Position numbers and translations under genes: made by a program. A stretch of 27,793 nt of DNA from a virus, in the IMG/VR virus record IMGVR_UViG_3300021376_000281, positions 1 to 27,793 of that record; one strand, 5' to 3'. This document shows positions 1 to 7,790 of this stretch, piece after piece. The notes beneath the pieces are model-generated. The model worked only from the letters and a program-made list of their open reading frames with translations, was not told where the DNA came from and made no database searches. The number at the start of each line of letters is the position of its first letter. Position 1 is the stretch's first letter.

Positions 1-618
1 GCTTGCGGTTCCATCACCACCAGCGCCCAGGGCTGCCGTGCGCACTCGGGCGCGGAATGTCTCTAGCGGCTCAAGTGGGCTCAACACCCTGGTGGGCACC
101 CCGTAGGTGGTCGCCAGGGTGTTCAGCTGGTCTACGTTGGCCAGCTTGATTGTCTCGGCCTCGTTGCTCAGGATCGCCACCCGAACCTCGCCGGCGTCGG
201 GGCTTGTCGCCAGAGCGTCCTGCACGCGGTTGTCGGCGCTTAGCGCTTGGTAGCGATACCAAGCAGCACCGCCAGCGGTTGAGCTGCCTTTGATCCGCTC
301 GATTGTGCGCTCACGCAGCTCCGTGTCGGTCTCAGGCGATTGTCGGTTGACGCCGTAGAAGGCGGACAGGTGATCGAGGTCTCCAGCAGCTGCGAACGCC
401 AGCAGTGTGGCCTTGAAAGAGTCGTTGACCCGTTGCCGCAGCACCAGCTCCCGATAGGCGAAAACCTGCAGCAGCTTCACCGCAGGGTCGCTCTCCAGCA
501 GGGCGGTGTAGTCGGGGTGCCGATCGAGAAAATCCTCCATCAGCTGGCGGAAGATCGTCTCGTAGTTCAGCTCCTCGATCAGCTGCGGCTCGGGAAGGTT
601 GCTGATGGTGAAGGTCAC
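1..618 (-). CDS. J: Baseplate assembly protein J-like (P2 gpJ / Mu gp47 family), partial
   Basis: The first 206 residues of a baseplate wedge protein are present; the 3' end lies beyond the left window edge. Translation begins at a GTG (618-616) preceded by GGAGG about 7 bases upstream, and the GTG overlaps the TGA of the gp25/W-like gene (GTGA). The N-terminus contains the family pattern: a leader like TISNLPEPQLIEELNYE, then VKLLQVFAYRELVLRQRVND, then a stretch with HLSAFYGVNR and TDTELRERI-like residues, followed by the start of a baseplate J domain (ALATSPDAGEVRVAILS). In P2, J follows V and W in the same order as here, and gpJ forms the edge of the baseplate with gpI and gpH. Identity is by recognition of family motifs and synteny. 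Confidence 0.85.
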   Translation of the reverse strand, partial: MTFTISNLPEPQLIEELNYETIFRQLMEDFLDRHPDYTALLESDPAVKLLQVFAYRELVLRQRVNDSFKATLLAFAAAGDLDHLSAFYGVNRQSPETDTELRERTIERIKGSSTAGGAAWYRYQALSADNRVQDALATSPDAGEVRVAILSNEAETIKLANVDQLNTLATTYGVPTRVLSPLEPLETFRARVRTAALGAGGDGTAS

Positions 619-962
619 AGAAAGCCTCCAATGCGCAGATCCTGGAGCGTCACCTGCCGGCCGTCAGGCAGGTAGGTGAAGGTGATGTCCATGGTCACAA
701 AGCCCTGGCCCACCTCGTTGAGCTGAACCCTCTCGCATCGTAGGCGGGGTTCCCATCTCGCCAGGGCGTCTACGGTCTCTGCCCGCAGCGCCGCGAGGAG
801 AGACTGATTGATGGGGCGATCGACCAGGCGCGGAAGGTTTGAGCCGTAGTCACGGCGCATCACCCTGGTGCCCTTGGGCGTGGTGAGAATGTCGACCACG
901 GATTGCCGCAGATGATCGAAGCCACCCAGGGAGGTGCCAACCTCCCGATTCATGCCCCTCAT
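615..962 (-). CDS. W: Baseplate wedge protein, gp25/gpW-like lysozyme-fold family
   Basis: A 115-residue protein with the hallmarks of the T4 gp25 / P2 gpW family: an N-terminal stretch (DHLRQSVVDILTTPKGTRVMRRDYGSNL) with the conserved 'TPkGtRvmrpdYGs.L' signature, then a helix around the conserved ALARWEPRL, and a C-terminal beta pair (TFTYLPDGRQVTL). It builds the baseplate wedge next to gpJ. ATG at 962 is used here; a second in-frame ATG lies at 953. The stop overlaps the GTG of J. Unlike most neighbours, it is separated from the upstream gene (V) by about 90 bases, which contain a TAGAAT-type element. Confidence 0.88.
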   Translation of the reverse strand: MRGMNREVGTSLGGFDHLRQSVVDILTTPKGTRVMRRDYGSNLPRLVDRPINQSLLAALRAETVDALARWEPRLRCERVQLNEVGQGFVTMDITFTYLPDGRQVTLQDLRIGGFL

Positions 963-982
963 CTATCGGGCCCCCTGTGTGA

Positions 983-992
983 TTTGATTCTA
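983..992 (-). promoter_or_regulatory. Candidate -10-like element upstream of W-J (TAGAATCAAA)
   Basis: On the minus strand the decamer TAGAATCAAA lies about 25 bases upstream of the W start codon. The identical decamer occurs upstream of the protease-capsid gene (6023-6032) at nearly the same distance from the start. TAGAAT resembles a sigma70 -10 box. No convincing -35 box is visible, so this is a candidate only. Confidence 0.35.
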
Positions 993-1054
993 GGCGGGCT
1001 GTTCTGTCTGGCCCCCGCCGCCAAAGCGCCTGTGCCGTAGCCGGCCTGTTGCTG

Positions 1055-2581
1055 TTACGGCTGGTTGAACTTGATCTCGCAGTCGTCGCTTGACGGGCTC
1101 TCCTCTTGTTGATCAGGAGTTCTATTGTCTTGTTGCTGGGTATTCACGTTGGGGTCGCGCTGCAGCGGTGTGCCGACGTTGAGCAGGCTTTCAATATTGA
1201 TGTCGCCGCTGTCCACGAAGCTAGCGATCATCGAGCCGGGTTGCACTTCACCCTGATAGAGCATCTCCCAGGTGGGCACGATGACGTTGTCGTGGATCGC
1301 GTTGACGATGCCGTCGTCGGTGATCGCGGCAAGGTTAGAGCGCAAGCCGTCCATCAGGTTGGCTGCCGACAGCTGCGGTGCGCCGCCCTGCCCGGACACG
1401 CTGCCCAGCAGGCTGGTGACGGTGCTCGCCATGCCGGCCACGTTGCTCGGCAGCAGGCCGCTGCCGCTGGCCACCTGCACCAGCTGGTTCACGTTGATCT
1501 CGCCGCCATTGAGCCAGCCGCTGATCGTCTGAAACCCATCGAGCGCAGCGCCAACCTGCGGCGGCACATTGAGGCCGAACTGACCTGCGATGTCGAGTGC
1601 AAAGTCGGCCATGCCCCAGGGATCGCTGAGAAGCGAGTTTGGGTTTTCGATAAAGCCCATCACATTTGACAGCGGGCCCATGAGGTTGCCCACGCCCAGG
1701 GCGCTCATGCCGGCGCCCAGGATGTCGGTCGGGATGAAGCTGGCCAGGCCGCTGGCCCCCAGGAAGCTGTCCAGACCCATCGGGGCACCTAGGCCCTGCG
1801 TGAGGTTGCCGAACAGGTTGCCCATGTTTCCGAAGTTGCCCAGGGCCCCAACGATGTTGGTAAGCCCAAAGGTGCCGATCAGGCTGGCGGCAATGCCAAA
1901 AACGCCGCCCTGATTGTTGAGGTGGATCGGGTCGCCAAGGAAGTCGAGCGGGGCATTGCCCTTTAGCTCCTTGTCCATGCCGATCACCTTGTCGGACAGC
2001 AGCAGCTTGCCAGTGATGTGGCAGGCGTCGCAGTCCAGCTTGATGAACGGGCTTTTGATGATCACCTGACCGCAGGCGTGCACCTTGACCGAGCCCGGGG
2101 TCTCAACCCGCACCAGGCTCTTGCCCTTGTCGTATTCGATCAGGGTGCCGTCGCCAAACAAGCGCCGCCACACAGAGTCCCGGGGATCCCCCAGGTCGCC
2201 AAACACATAGCCCTCGGCACGATCGCCGAACGGTGCGTCGTCCTTGTGCATGAACATGGACGACAGGATCAGGCCCGTCGTCAGCTCACCACCGGGCGCA
2301 TAGATCTGCACCACGTCGTCGACTCGGGGCGGATCCCACGACGACAGGCCGCCGCGTGTGGAGGATGCAGACACCTCCAGCACAGGCAGCCACGCGGTCT
2401 CGATGCAGCCGCCAGGCGAGCCATCCTCGCCAATGCAGACGCGCACAAGCCGCTTCTCAAGATCGACCTCCTTGACCTTGCCGGTCCGAAGGACGTTCTC
2501 GGTGTTGCGTGCTCCCTCAGTGTTCTCGAACTGGCCGACGCCGCCGGTGCGGCGACTACTCCGCGGAACCTGAAAGCTCAC
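1055..2581 (-). CDS. V: Baseplate spike protein V-like with a long Gly/Leu/Asn-rich C-terminal extension
   Basis: A 508-residue protein. Residues about 30-110 look like the OB-fold of phage baseplate assembly protein V (RTGKVKEVDLEKRLVRV, WDPPRVDDVVQIYAPGG). Residues about 125-200 hold the spike beta-helix signature (FGDGTLIEYDKGKSLVRV, VKVHACGQVIIKSPFIKL, ITGKLLLSDKVIGM). This matches the P2 gpV central spike that punctures the outer membrane. P2 gpV is about 210 residues; here roughly 300 further residues follow, low in charge and rich in Gly, Leu, Asn and Met, ending in a polar tail (QQQDNRTPDQQEESPSSDDC). That extension is not recognised. Translation probably starts at GTG 2581, overlapping the upstream gene by 26 bases. 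Its position before W and J supports the call. Confidence 0.8.
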   Translation of the reverse strand: MSFQVPRSSRRTGGVGQFENTEGARNTENVLRTGKVKEVDLEKRLVRVCIGEDGSPGGCIETAWLPVLEVSASSTRGGLSSWDPPRVDDVVQIYAPGGELTTGLILSSMFMHKDDAPFGDRAEGYVFGDLGDPRDSVWRRLFGDGTLIEYDKGKSLVRVETPGSVKVHACGQVIIKSPFIKLDCDACHITGKLLLSDKVIGMDKELKGNAPLDFLGDPIHLNNQGGVFGIAASLIGTFGLTNIVGALGNFGNMGNLFGNLTQGLGAPMGLDSFLGASGLASFIPTDILGAGMSALGVGNLMGPLSNVMGFIENPNSLLSDPWGMADFALDIAGQFGLNVPPQVGAALDGFQTISGWLNGGEINVNQLVQVASGSGLLPSNVAGMASTVTSLLGSVSGQGGAPQLSAANLMDGLRSNLAAITDDGIVNAIHDNVIVPTWEMLYQGEVQPGSMIASFVDSGDINIESLLNVGTPLQRDPNVNTQQQDNRTPDQQEESPSSDDCEIKFNQP

Positions 2582-2912
2582 GGCGCACCAAGACGAAGAA
2601 ATAGCGACACACCGAGGGGATGTCGTTCTCGTTCTCCAGATCGGAGGTGCCAGCGGCGTAGAACTTGGCCGCCAGGTGCTTTACGCCCTGATTGAACAGA
2701 TGGCCCTGTTGCTTGGGAGCAACCTCAAAGCCGATGAACTTAAAGGCGGTCAGGGTGCTGGCGCGCAGCAGCGCGCGCATCTGCTCCTCGTTGTAGTCCT
2801 TAAGGTCAAGGAAAGCGGCTAGGTCTGCCGGCTTAAGAACGGCGGCAGGCTGATTGGCAACAGCCTCTTGAACCTCAGCTGGGGCTTCCTTCTTGGTGCG
2901 TTTAGTCGCCAT
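2556..2912 (-). CDS. Structural protein, possible gp6-like head-tail connector
   Basis: A 118-residue protein with a Lys/Ala/Glu-rich, probably disordered N-terminus (residues 1-25), then predicted helices containing DLAAFLDLKDYNEEQ and a C-terminal segment (GVKHLAAKFYAAG ... DIPSVCRYFFVLVRREL). The latter resembles the 'ikqAvl.LvahfYenre ... lP..v..Ll..yR' pattern of HK97 gp6-type head-tail connectors. It lies between the tail terminator-like gene and spike gene V, with short overlaps on both sides, so it is clearly part of the virion operon. The assignment to the connector family is tentative; a P2 gpS/gpR-like completion protein would also suit the place. Confidence 0.55.
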   Translation of the reverse strand: MATKRTKKEAPAEVQEAVANQPAAVLKPADLAAFLDLKDYNEEQMRALLRASTLTAFKFIGFEVAPKQQGHLFNQGVKHLAAKFYAAGTSDLENENDIPSVCRYFFVLVRRELSGSAE

Positions 2913-3492
2913 TGGAAATCACCATCTCGTCAAAGTCTACGGAACCCTGCGGAGTGTGGCTCCGCAGGGTGATGGTTGTGACGCCCGGTGCTGGGCAGTT
3001 GTCAGGATAGTCGCGGTCCCACAGACCCAGGTCCACGCCGAGCCTGTAGCTCATGTAACTGGCCTCGAACGTGAGGCGGGCTGCGCCGATTGGCACCTCG
3101 CCCTCCCTGTCAATGTCAATCTCGGTGCGGATCAGGATGAACCGCGCAGTCTCCAGACCGTTGATCAGCAGGCCATCGAGCGCACCCTCCACGCCCAGGG
3201 CCAGGCCATCGAGCGTGTCGTCTACGTCATCCAGCGCCGAGGACAGGCACTCAACGTGCATCTGCACCGTGCGCCGGTAGCCGCCATCGAAGTCGGTGCG
3301 GTTCACCAGCTCGACGGTCTCCTCCTTGCAGTTGACCAGGATCAACGGCAGCTCGGTCTCCTCTAGGTCGATCGAACGGGAAGCGTAGACCCGGTCTTCT
3401 GCTGGGGTCCAGTAGCCGTCGTCCGGTAGCTGCTCAGCCAGGCGATCACGCACGGCGTGGCGCAGCTGCTGGCGGGGGTGGGTGCCGGGCAT
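2902..3492 (-). CDS. Tail terminator-like protein (lambda gpU / P2 gpR position)
   Basis: A 196-residue protein with no membrane segment. An N-terminal helix (PRQQLRHAVRDRLAEQL) is followed by VYASRSIDLEETELPLILV, then a strand-rich core with GGYRRTVQMHVE, DDTLDGLALGVEGAL and AARLTFEASYMSY. The order helix, 'r.r.v.v.elPal.Vy', then 'r...l.ve...a' is typical of phage tail terminator and completion proteins that cap the tail and join it to the head. It starts at ATG 3492, overlapping the TGA of the FII-like gene by one base (TGATG), and ends 11 bases inside the next gene. The family call rests on pattern and synteny (FII, then U-like). Confidence 0.6.
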   Translation of the reverse strand: MPGTHPRQQLRHAVRDRLAEQLPDDGYWTPAEDRVYASRSIDLEETELPLILVNCKEETVELVNRTDFDGGYRRTVQMHVECLSSALDDVDDTLDGLALGVEGALDGLLINGLETARFILIRTEIDIDREGEVPIGAARLTFEASYMSYRLGVDLGLWDRDYPDNCPAPGVTTITLRSHTPQGSVDFDEMVISNGD

Positions 3493-3803
3493 CAGCCGAC
3501 CTTCTGCAGGAACAGGGTGAACCCGGTGTGCCCGTCAGGTTGGGCGTCGCGCACCCGGTAAGTCTTGCCGCGAGCGGCAACGGTGTCGCCGCCCTTGGGC
3601 TTGATGGGGAGGTCCCAGCCATCGACCCCGGCCACCGGTTGAACGGTGGTGACGGGGCCTCCGGTCTCGGGATCGGCCGCCACGAAGGCGTCCTGAAACA
3701 CCGCACGGATCTGCCAGCTTTGCTCGGCCCGGGTGTAGGTAATGGGTTCCCCCATCACCCGCACGCAGGCCTTGAGTGCTCGGTTGGCGAGATCGTTCAG
3801 CAT
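3492..3803 (-). CDS. Head-tail joining protein, lambda gpFII-like
   Basis: A 103-residue beta-rich protein. It opens with MLNDLANRALKAC, then GEPITYTRAEQSWQIRAVFQDAF, which corresponds to the 'f.e.vtytp..g....i.aifd..' region of the FII / phage_attach family, and ends with GDTVAARGKTYRVRDAQPDGHTG, matching the 'gd.v.v.G..Y.V.....D..G.' C-terminal strands. FII proteins sit at the bottom of the portal and receive the tail. It lies just downstream of the DUF2190 gene and overlaps the tail terminator-like gene by one base. In lambda, gene Z lies between FII and U; here that place is empty and a Z-like gene is found at 16370-16927. Confidence 0.75.
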   Translation of the reverse strand: MLNDLANRALKACVRVMGEPITYTRAEQSWQIRAVFQDAFVAADPETGGPVTTVQPVAGVDGWDLPIKPKGGDTVAARGKTYRVRDAQPDGHTGFTLFLQKVG

Positions 3804-3807
3804 CAGA

Positions 3808-4128
3808 TCACAGCTTGTAGCCGTAGATCTTGAGGTGCACGGTGTTAGAGCTCACGGCCACCACGTGACCCACGGCGGGGTTGGTGTTGGTTGCGTCGAG
3901 CTTCTTGGTGGCGGAGTCGTAGTAAGCAACGTCGCCCTGGACCAGGGTGGCGGCTGCTTCCTTCTCGAACGAGTAGACGCCGCAGGTGGCGATGGAGCCG
4001 ACAGTGCCGGAGGCGATGTCCGCCACGGCAACGCCGACAAGGTTGCCCTCGATCACCAGCTGACCGCTGGTGTAGGCAGCGGAGGCGAGAACGTCGAGGT
4101 ACTCGCCTTTCTGGATGTGGTTCTTCAT
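3808..4128 (-). CDS. DUF2190 family capsid-associated protein
   Basis: A 106-residue protein with the DUF2190 pattern: a start with GEYLDVLASAAYTSGQLVIEG, then VGVAVADIASGTVGSIATCGVY, then AATLVQGDVAYYDSATKKLDAT and AVGHVVAVSSNTVHLKI. Small proteins of this family lie directly after the major capsid gene in many phages and are thought to decorate or stabilise the capsid. ATG 4128 is chosen because AGGATCAG precedes it and it lies 11 bases after the capsid stop. A longer frame from 4188 would overlap the capsid gene by 49 bases and adds an unlike, Pro/Arg-rich leader. Confidence 0.8.
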   Translation of the reverse strand: MKNHIQKGEYLDVLASAAYTSGQLVIEGNLVGVAVADIASGTVGSIATCGVYSFEKEAAATLVQGDVAYYDSATKKLDATNTNPAVGHVVAVSSNTVHLKIYGYKL

Positions 4129-4139
4129 GGATCTGATCC

Positions 4140-6005
4140 TCAGACGCCGGTGGACTTGTAGAAGCCCCGGTGGTTGAGCAGGGTGCAACCGAAGTCGAGG
4201 CGGGCGTAGATCACGGTCCCGTCGGGATCGCGTTCGTTCACAGTCTCGACCTGGGGACCAGCTTCGCCCTCCAGGTAACCGAACGCGATCATGTCGATCT
4301 GCGCAGGGTCAGCGGTCACGTAGTAGATCTGCTCGGATGCATCATCGAGACGAGGCTCGACGATCAGCTGCAGGCTGCCGCTGAAGATGTTGACGTCTGC
4401 GGTCGCGTTAGGCGACACGCCGGTCAGGAACTTCTGAGCTGCAGTCTCCAGGCTGGTGGGCACCAGCAGGTGACGGGGCCGCAGGTTGATGCGGTTGCCG
4501 GCAATGTCCTTCTGATTGCGAAGGGTCTTGCGGGCGTTGCTGATGGCGGTTTCGCCGATCGCACCGCTGCCACTGTTTGAGTGATCAGCGTGGAACAGCG
4601 CCTTGCCGTCATACGGGGTCTTGGCGTTGCCGGTGATCAGCTTCCAAATCTCGTTCGACTCGAACAGGGACATGCCCCGACCGATCATCGAAGGGATGCG
4701 GCTGAGTGCGTCGAGGTCATCGTTAATGATGAGCTGACGGGTGACGGCGATCTTCTTCCCGTAGGTGTAGATGCGCCAGGAGCTCTGTTGCTCCTGCACC
4801 GTGGCGGCCTTGTATTCGCCACCCTCAAGCAGAGGCTCGGGAGTGATCTGGCCGGCGATCTCAAGCTCGAAGACTGGCTTGAAGTCAGGCAGGTTGCGCT
4901 GCCGCACGATGGGGCGGAAGGTCTGCTGCTCCTCGGCATAGGCCGCGGCCAGGGTCTTGCGAGCGATGTTGCTCAGCAGCAGGGGGAAGTCGCTGGTGCT
5001 GTGCATGGCGCGGCCAGCAATCTGGCTTTTGCTCATGCCCACCAGGTTCACGCCGGAACGCACGAGGCTGTCCTTCGCCATGTCCAGCAGGCTGCTGGCG
5101 GTAAAGGCGCGGGCCTTGTCGTCCCACTCGCGCAGGCCCACGCGGGCCTCCAGAGCGGCTTCCATGCAGGCTGCGCGCTTGGATCCCTCATCGGCCACCA
5201 CCTGCACGTGAGTGCGGGTCGGGGCCTGGGCCTCGCGCTCAGCCATCTTGTCGATGATGAGTTTGCGGGCTTCGTCGATGGCGGTGCCATCTTCTGCCAG
5301 TTGATCTGCCAGGGAGTCATCTAACCCAGCGGCGCGAACAGAGCGGCGGATTTCCGCCACCCGACGACGCTCAGCAGCGATGACAGCCTGGAAGTCCTCG
5401 GGGGAGGTGGCTCGCTCCTGTGCCACGGGGGCTTCAGGTGCGGCGACCTCCAGTTCGCGGGTGTCGTCCATTGGGCTGATGTCCTTTGCAGGCTCGTTGT
5501 GAACTGTAGGCGGCTCTTCTGAGCGCACCTGAGCCCCGGCGTCTGCCGGGATTGGAACTAGGGAGAGTTCATGGGGCTCCCAGTCCGTCGCTCGCATCAC
5601 CGTGGTTTCACCCTCAGTGCTGCGCTCGTATTTCCAGACGCGGTAGCCGACCGAAATCGACCTGATGATGCCGTCGCGCACATCCCGAAAGATAGGCTCC
5701 ACGTCATCCCGGCTGGAAAAACGCACCACGGCACGGCCCTCGTTGTCATCCAGCCATGCCCGCTCGACCACCCCAACAATGTCGGAGAGCTCGAGTGCGC
5801 TGTGGCTGTTGAGCAGCGGGGCACCGGAGTTAAGGCGGTCCATGCGGATCGCCTTCTTGTCCATCGACAACTCCTCCATGAAGGGGCCGTCGAAGCCGTA
5901 GCGTGCCACCCGTGCGCCTGTGGTCCACACGACCTCGACCGTGCGCTGTTCGGCGTCAACGGTCTCGGGAGCGAACATCGCCCGGGTTTGGAGTAGTTCG
6001 CTCAT
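4140..6005 (-). CDS. Prohead protease - major capsid protein fusion (S78/U35 protease + Mu gpT-like capsid)
   Basis: A 621-residue polyprotein. Residues about 1-165 are a HK97/S78-type prohead protease: early beta strands (VEVVWTTGARVARYGFDG), then LLNSHSALELSDIVGVVERAW with the probable catalytic His in NSHS, and FRDVRDGIIRSISVGYRV with the candidate catalytic Ser in RSISVGY. Residues about 165-290 are charged and Ala/Glu-rich (delta/scaffold-like). Residues about 300-621 resemble Mu gpT-type major capsid protein (SNIARKTLAAAYAEEQQTF, YGKKIAVTRQLIINDDLDA, RPRHLLVPTSLETAAQKF, LNHRGFYKSTGV at the end). The protease probably releases itself and the scaffold region during head maturation. GGAG precedes ATG 6005 by 8 bases, and a TAGAATCAAA element lies just upstream. 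Confidence 0.9.
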   Translation of the reverse strand: MSELLQTRAMFAPETVDAEQRTVEVVWTTGARVARYGFDGPFMEELSMDKKAIRMDRLNSGAPLLNSHSALELSDIVGVVERAWLDDNEGRAVVRFSSRDDVEPIFRDVRDGIIRSISVGYRVWKYERSTEGETTVMRATDWEPHELSLVPIPADAGAQVRSEEPPTVHNEPAKDISPMDDTRELEVAAPEAPVAQERATSPEDFQAVIAAERRRVAEIRRSVRAAGLDDSLADQLAEDGTAIDEARKLIIDKMAEREAQAPTRTHVQVVADEGSKRAACMEAALEARVGLREWDDKARAFTASSLLDMAKDSLVRSGVNLVGMSKSQIAGRAMHSTSDFPLLLSNIARKTLAAAYAEEQQTFRPIVRQRNLPDFKPVFELEIAGQITPEPLLEGGEYKAATVQEQQSSWRIYTYGKKIAVTRQLIINDDLDALSRIPSMIGRGMSLFESNEIWKLITGNAKTPYDGKALFHADHSNSGSGAIGETAISNARKTLRNQKDIAGNRINLRPRHLLVPTSLETAAQKFLTGVSPNATADVNIFSGSLQLIVEPRLDDASEQIYYVTADPAQIDMIAFGYLEGEAGPQVETVNERDPDGTVIYARLDFGCTLLNHRGFYKSTGV

Positions 6006-6022
6006 TGCGACTCCACTGGCGG

Positions 6023-6032
6023 TTTGATTCTA
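6023..6032 (-). promoter_or_regulatory. Candidate -10-like element upstream of the protease-capsid gene (TAGAATCAAA)
   Basis: This is the second exact copy of the decamer also found at 983-992. It ends about 21 bases before the capsid start codon, within the 30-base gap after the portal gene. It could raise transcription of the capsid gene, the most needed product of the operon. No clear -35 box is seen. Confidence 0.35.
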
Positions 6033-6035
6033 AGG

Positions 6036-7562
6036 TTACCCAGACTGCGCGGCCTGGCTGCTACTTGCCGGGGGAGCATTCTCCTCTGGCGGCTCGCCTG
6101 TGCCGGGATACTCGCTGCCAACCGGACGCACTTGCGTGAGTCCGGCGGCGCTCACCTTGCGGGGATCGGTGTCAAGGACGAGGCCCAGCTTGTCGAGCTG
6201 TGCGTTGTCGTCGGCCATCTCCTGCATGACTTCTTCTGGGTCGTAGCCCAACTCGCGGATCGCTTCGCTCAGGGTTTGGAAGCCGTAGCGCACCGCAAGG
6301 CCAGTGGCTTTGATCTCGGTGGCCGGATCGATCAGCTCACGGCGTGGTGGTGTCCACTGCGCCACGATGCCGTCCATGCGCACACCGTTCACGCTGCCCG
6401 CTGCAGCAAACCAGCGCCATACAGGATCGAGCAGCTGGGGCACCAGCATCTGCCAGCGCCATGACTCGATGTTGCGCTGAAACTCCAACCAGCCCATGCG
6501 ACCGCTGCTGAACGAGGTGTTGTTCAGATCGCCGGTCAACGCCTCGTAGGTGATGCCAAAGCCGGCGGCGATCTGCAGCAAATATTGCCGTGAGATCTTG
6601 TCGAACTCGCCCACCGTTGGCGGTGATGCAAACCGAATGTCCTTACCTGGGGGAAGGATCTCGATGGCACCGGGCTCGAGCTTGTCGATCAGCTCCGTGC
6701 CCATGCCAGCGTCAGGTGATTCAGTATCCACAGCAAAGGCCGTGAAGCAAGCAGAAATCTTCTGCTTGAGCAGCTGGGCGTCGCTGTAGTCGTCGAAATC
6801 GCGCAGGCGAATGGTGATCGGGGATGCCCAGGGAACTCCCCGTGTCTGGCCGGGGCGGTCTTGGCGGAAAATGTGGATAACCTCGTCGGCAGGCACGAAG
6901 CTGCTGACGAAGCTCGTTACGCGGGCGTGCTGCTCGCCGGGGTGGTCGGCGTATAGCCAGTAGCCCATGCGCCTGCCGTTGGCGTCGTGCTTGATGCCTT
7001 CGCGGGTGTAGCTGCCGTCCTCGTCCACGCCGTCGTGGCTGTTGTCCAGCAGGTCCGGTTCCAGCACCTGCAGCTGCAGGGGGATGCGCTGGCCATCGGT
7101 GGGGGTGCGCCGGCGGATCAGCGCCTCTCCGCTCTCCACCACGCAGCGCAGCACCAGGGCCTGGATGCCGTTGAAGTCCAGGCGGCCGTTGAAATCACAC
7201 TGCAGCGGATCGGCAGACCACCCCCTCCAGATGTCGGTGAACTGCTGGCTGCGCCGGCGGGATCGCTGCGCCTTGGCCTGGGCCATGATGCCCGTGCCGA
7301 TCGTGTTGCTGACGATCACCTGCACCGCCTTGGCGGCGTAGGGATTGTTGCGCACCAGGTCCCGGGACCGATCGCGCAGGGTCTTGCGCCCCATGGCGGC
7401 GGCCGCATCGGCGCTGGTGCCCTGGGTGAGCCACCCATCAGTGCGGCGGCCACGGGAGGCCCCGTCGTAGCGACGCAGGGCATCGAGCTGCAGGCGGGCC
7501 CGCTGCCGGCGGACAGCAGCTGCAGGGCTGATCGCCCCGATGAAGTTGTCAACGAGGCTCAT
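6036..7562 (-). CDS. Portal protein, lambda gpB family
   Basis: A 508-residue portal protein of the lambda family. Visible signatures include LRDRSRDLVRNNPYAAKAVQVI near residues 60-80, NTIGTGIMAQA, WSADPLQCDFNGRLDFNGIQ, ESGEALIRRR, LQLQVLEPDLLD, EVIHIFRQDRPGQTRGVPW and the clip/wing region with GAIEILPPGKDIRFASPP. The last part (AAGFGITYEALTGDLNNTSFSSGRMG) is highly typical of Phage_portal_2. It forms the dodecameric ring through which DNA is packed. ATG 7562 overlaps the gpW-like stop (ATGA). The length is as expected for the family. Confidence 0.92.
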   Translation of the reverse strand: MSLVDNFIGAISPAAAVRRQRARLQLDALRRYDGASRGRRTDGWLTQGTSADAAAAMGRKTLRDRSRDLVRNNPYAAKAVQVIVSNTIGTGIMAQAKAQRSRRRSQQFTDIWRGWSADPLQCDFNGRLDFNGIQALVLRCVVESGEALIRRRTPTDGQRIPLQLQVLEPDLLDNSHDGVDEDGSYTREGIKHDANGRRMGYWLYADHPGEQHARVTSFVSSFVPADEVIHIFRQDRPGQTRGVPWASPITIRLRDFDDYSDAQLLKQKISACFTAFAVDTESPDAGMGTELIDKLEPGAIEILPPGKDIRFASPPTVGEFDKISRQYLLQIAAGFGITYEALTGDLNNTSFSSGRMGWLEFQRNIESWRWQMLVPQLLDPVWRWFAAAGSVNGVRMDGIVAQWTPPRRELIDPATEIKATGLAVRYGFQTLSEAIRELGYDPEEVMQEMADDNAQLDKLGLVLDTDPRKVSAAGLTQVRPVGSEYPGTGEPPEENAPPASSSQAAQSG

Positions 7563-7759
7563 TGGTAGTCCCTGTTGAAGGCCACGTAGCGGCGGCGTGC
7601 GGTGCCGTTGCCCAGGCGGGCGCGGATCATGTCGCGCACCTTGAGCAGCTCATCGAGGCTCCGGTAGGTGACCTCCTTGTCGTCATATTTGACCTTGAGA
7701 TAGCCACCGGCGATGGCCTCTTCGATTGCCTGGAGCCCTGCCTCAGTAAACATCGACAT
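7559..7759 (-). CDS. gpW-like head-tail joining protein
   Basis: A 66-residue protein that matches the lambda gpW family in length and pattern: MFTEAGLQAIEEAIAGG, a short beta hairpin YLKVKYDDKEVTYRS, and a second helix LDELLKVRDMIRARLG. gpW completes the portal vertex and precedes attachment of FII. A strong ribosome binding site (AAGGAGG at 7767-7773) lies 7 bases before ATG 7759. The gene sits between the terminase and portal genes, its usual place. Confidence 0.88.
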   Translation of the reverse strand: MSMFTEAGLQAIEEAIAGGYLKVKYDDKEVTYRSLDELLKVRDMIRARLGNGTARRRYVAFNRDYQ

Positions 7760-7766
7760 GGCGGCA

Positions 7767-7773
7767 CCTCCTT
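7767..7773 (-). promoter_or_regulatory. Strong Shine-Dalgarno for the gpW-like gene
   Basis: AAGGAGG on the minus strand, 7 bases before ATG 7759. It fixes the start of the 66-residue protein. Confidence 0.8.
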
Positions 7774-7790
7774 GGGTTCATGCTATCGGC

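Noticed and set aside
2018-2695. Plus-strand ORF of 225 residues opposite gene V
   Set aside because: Antisense to recognised baseplate sequence; no motif of its own.
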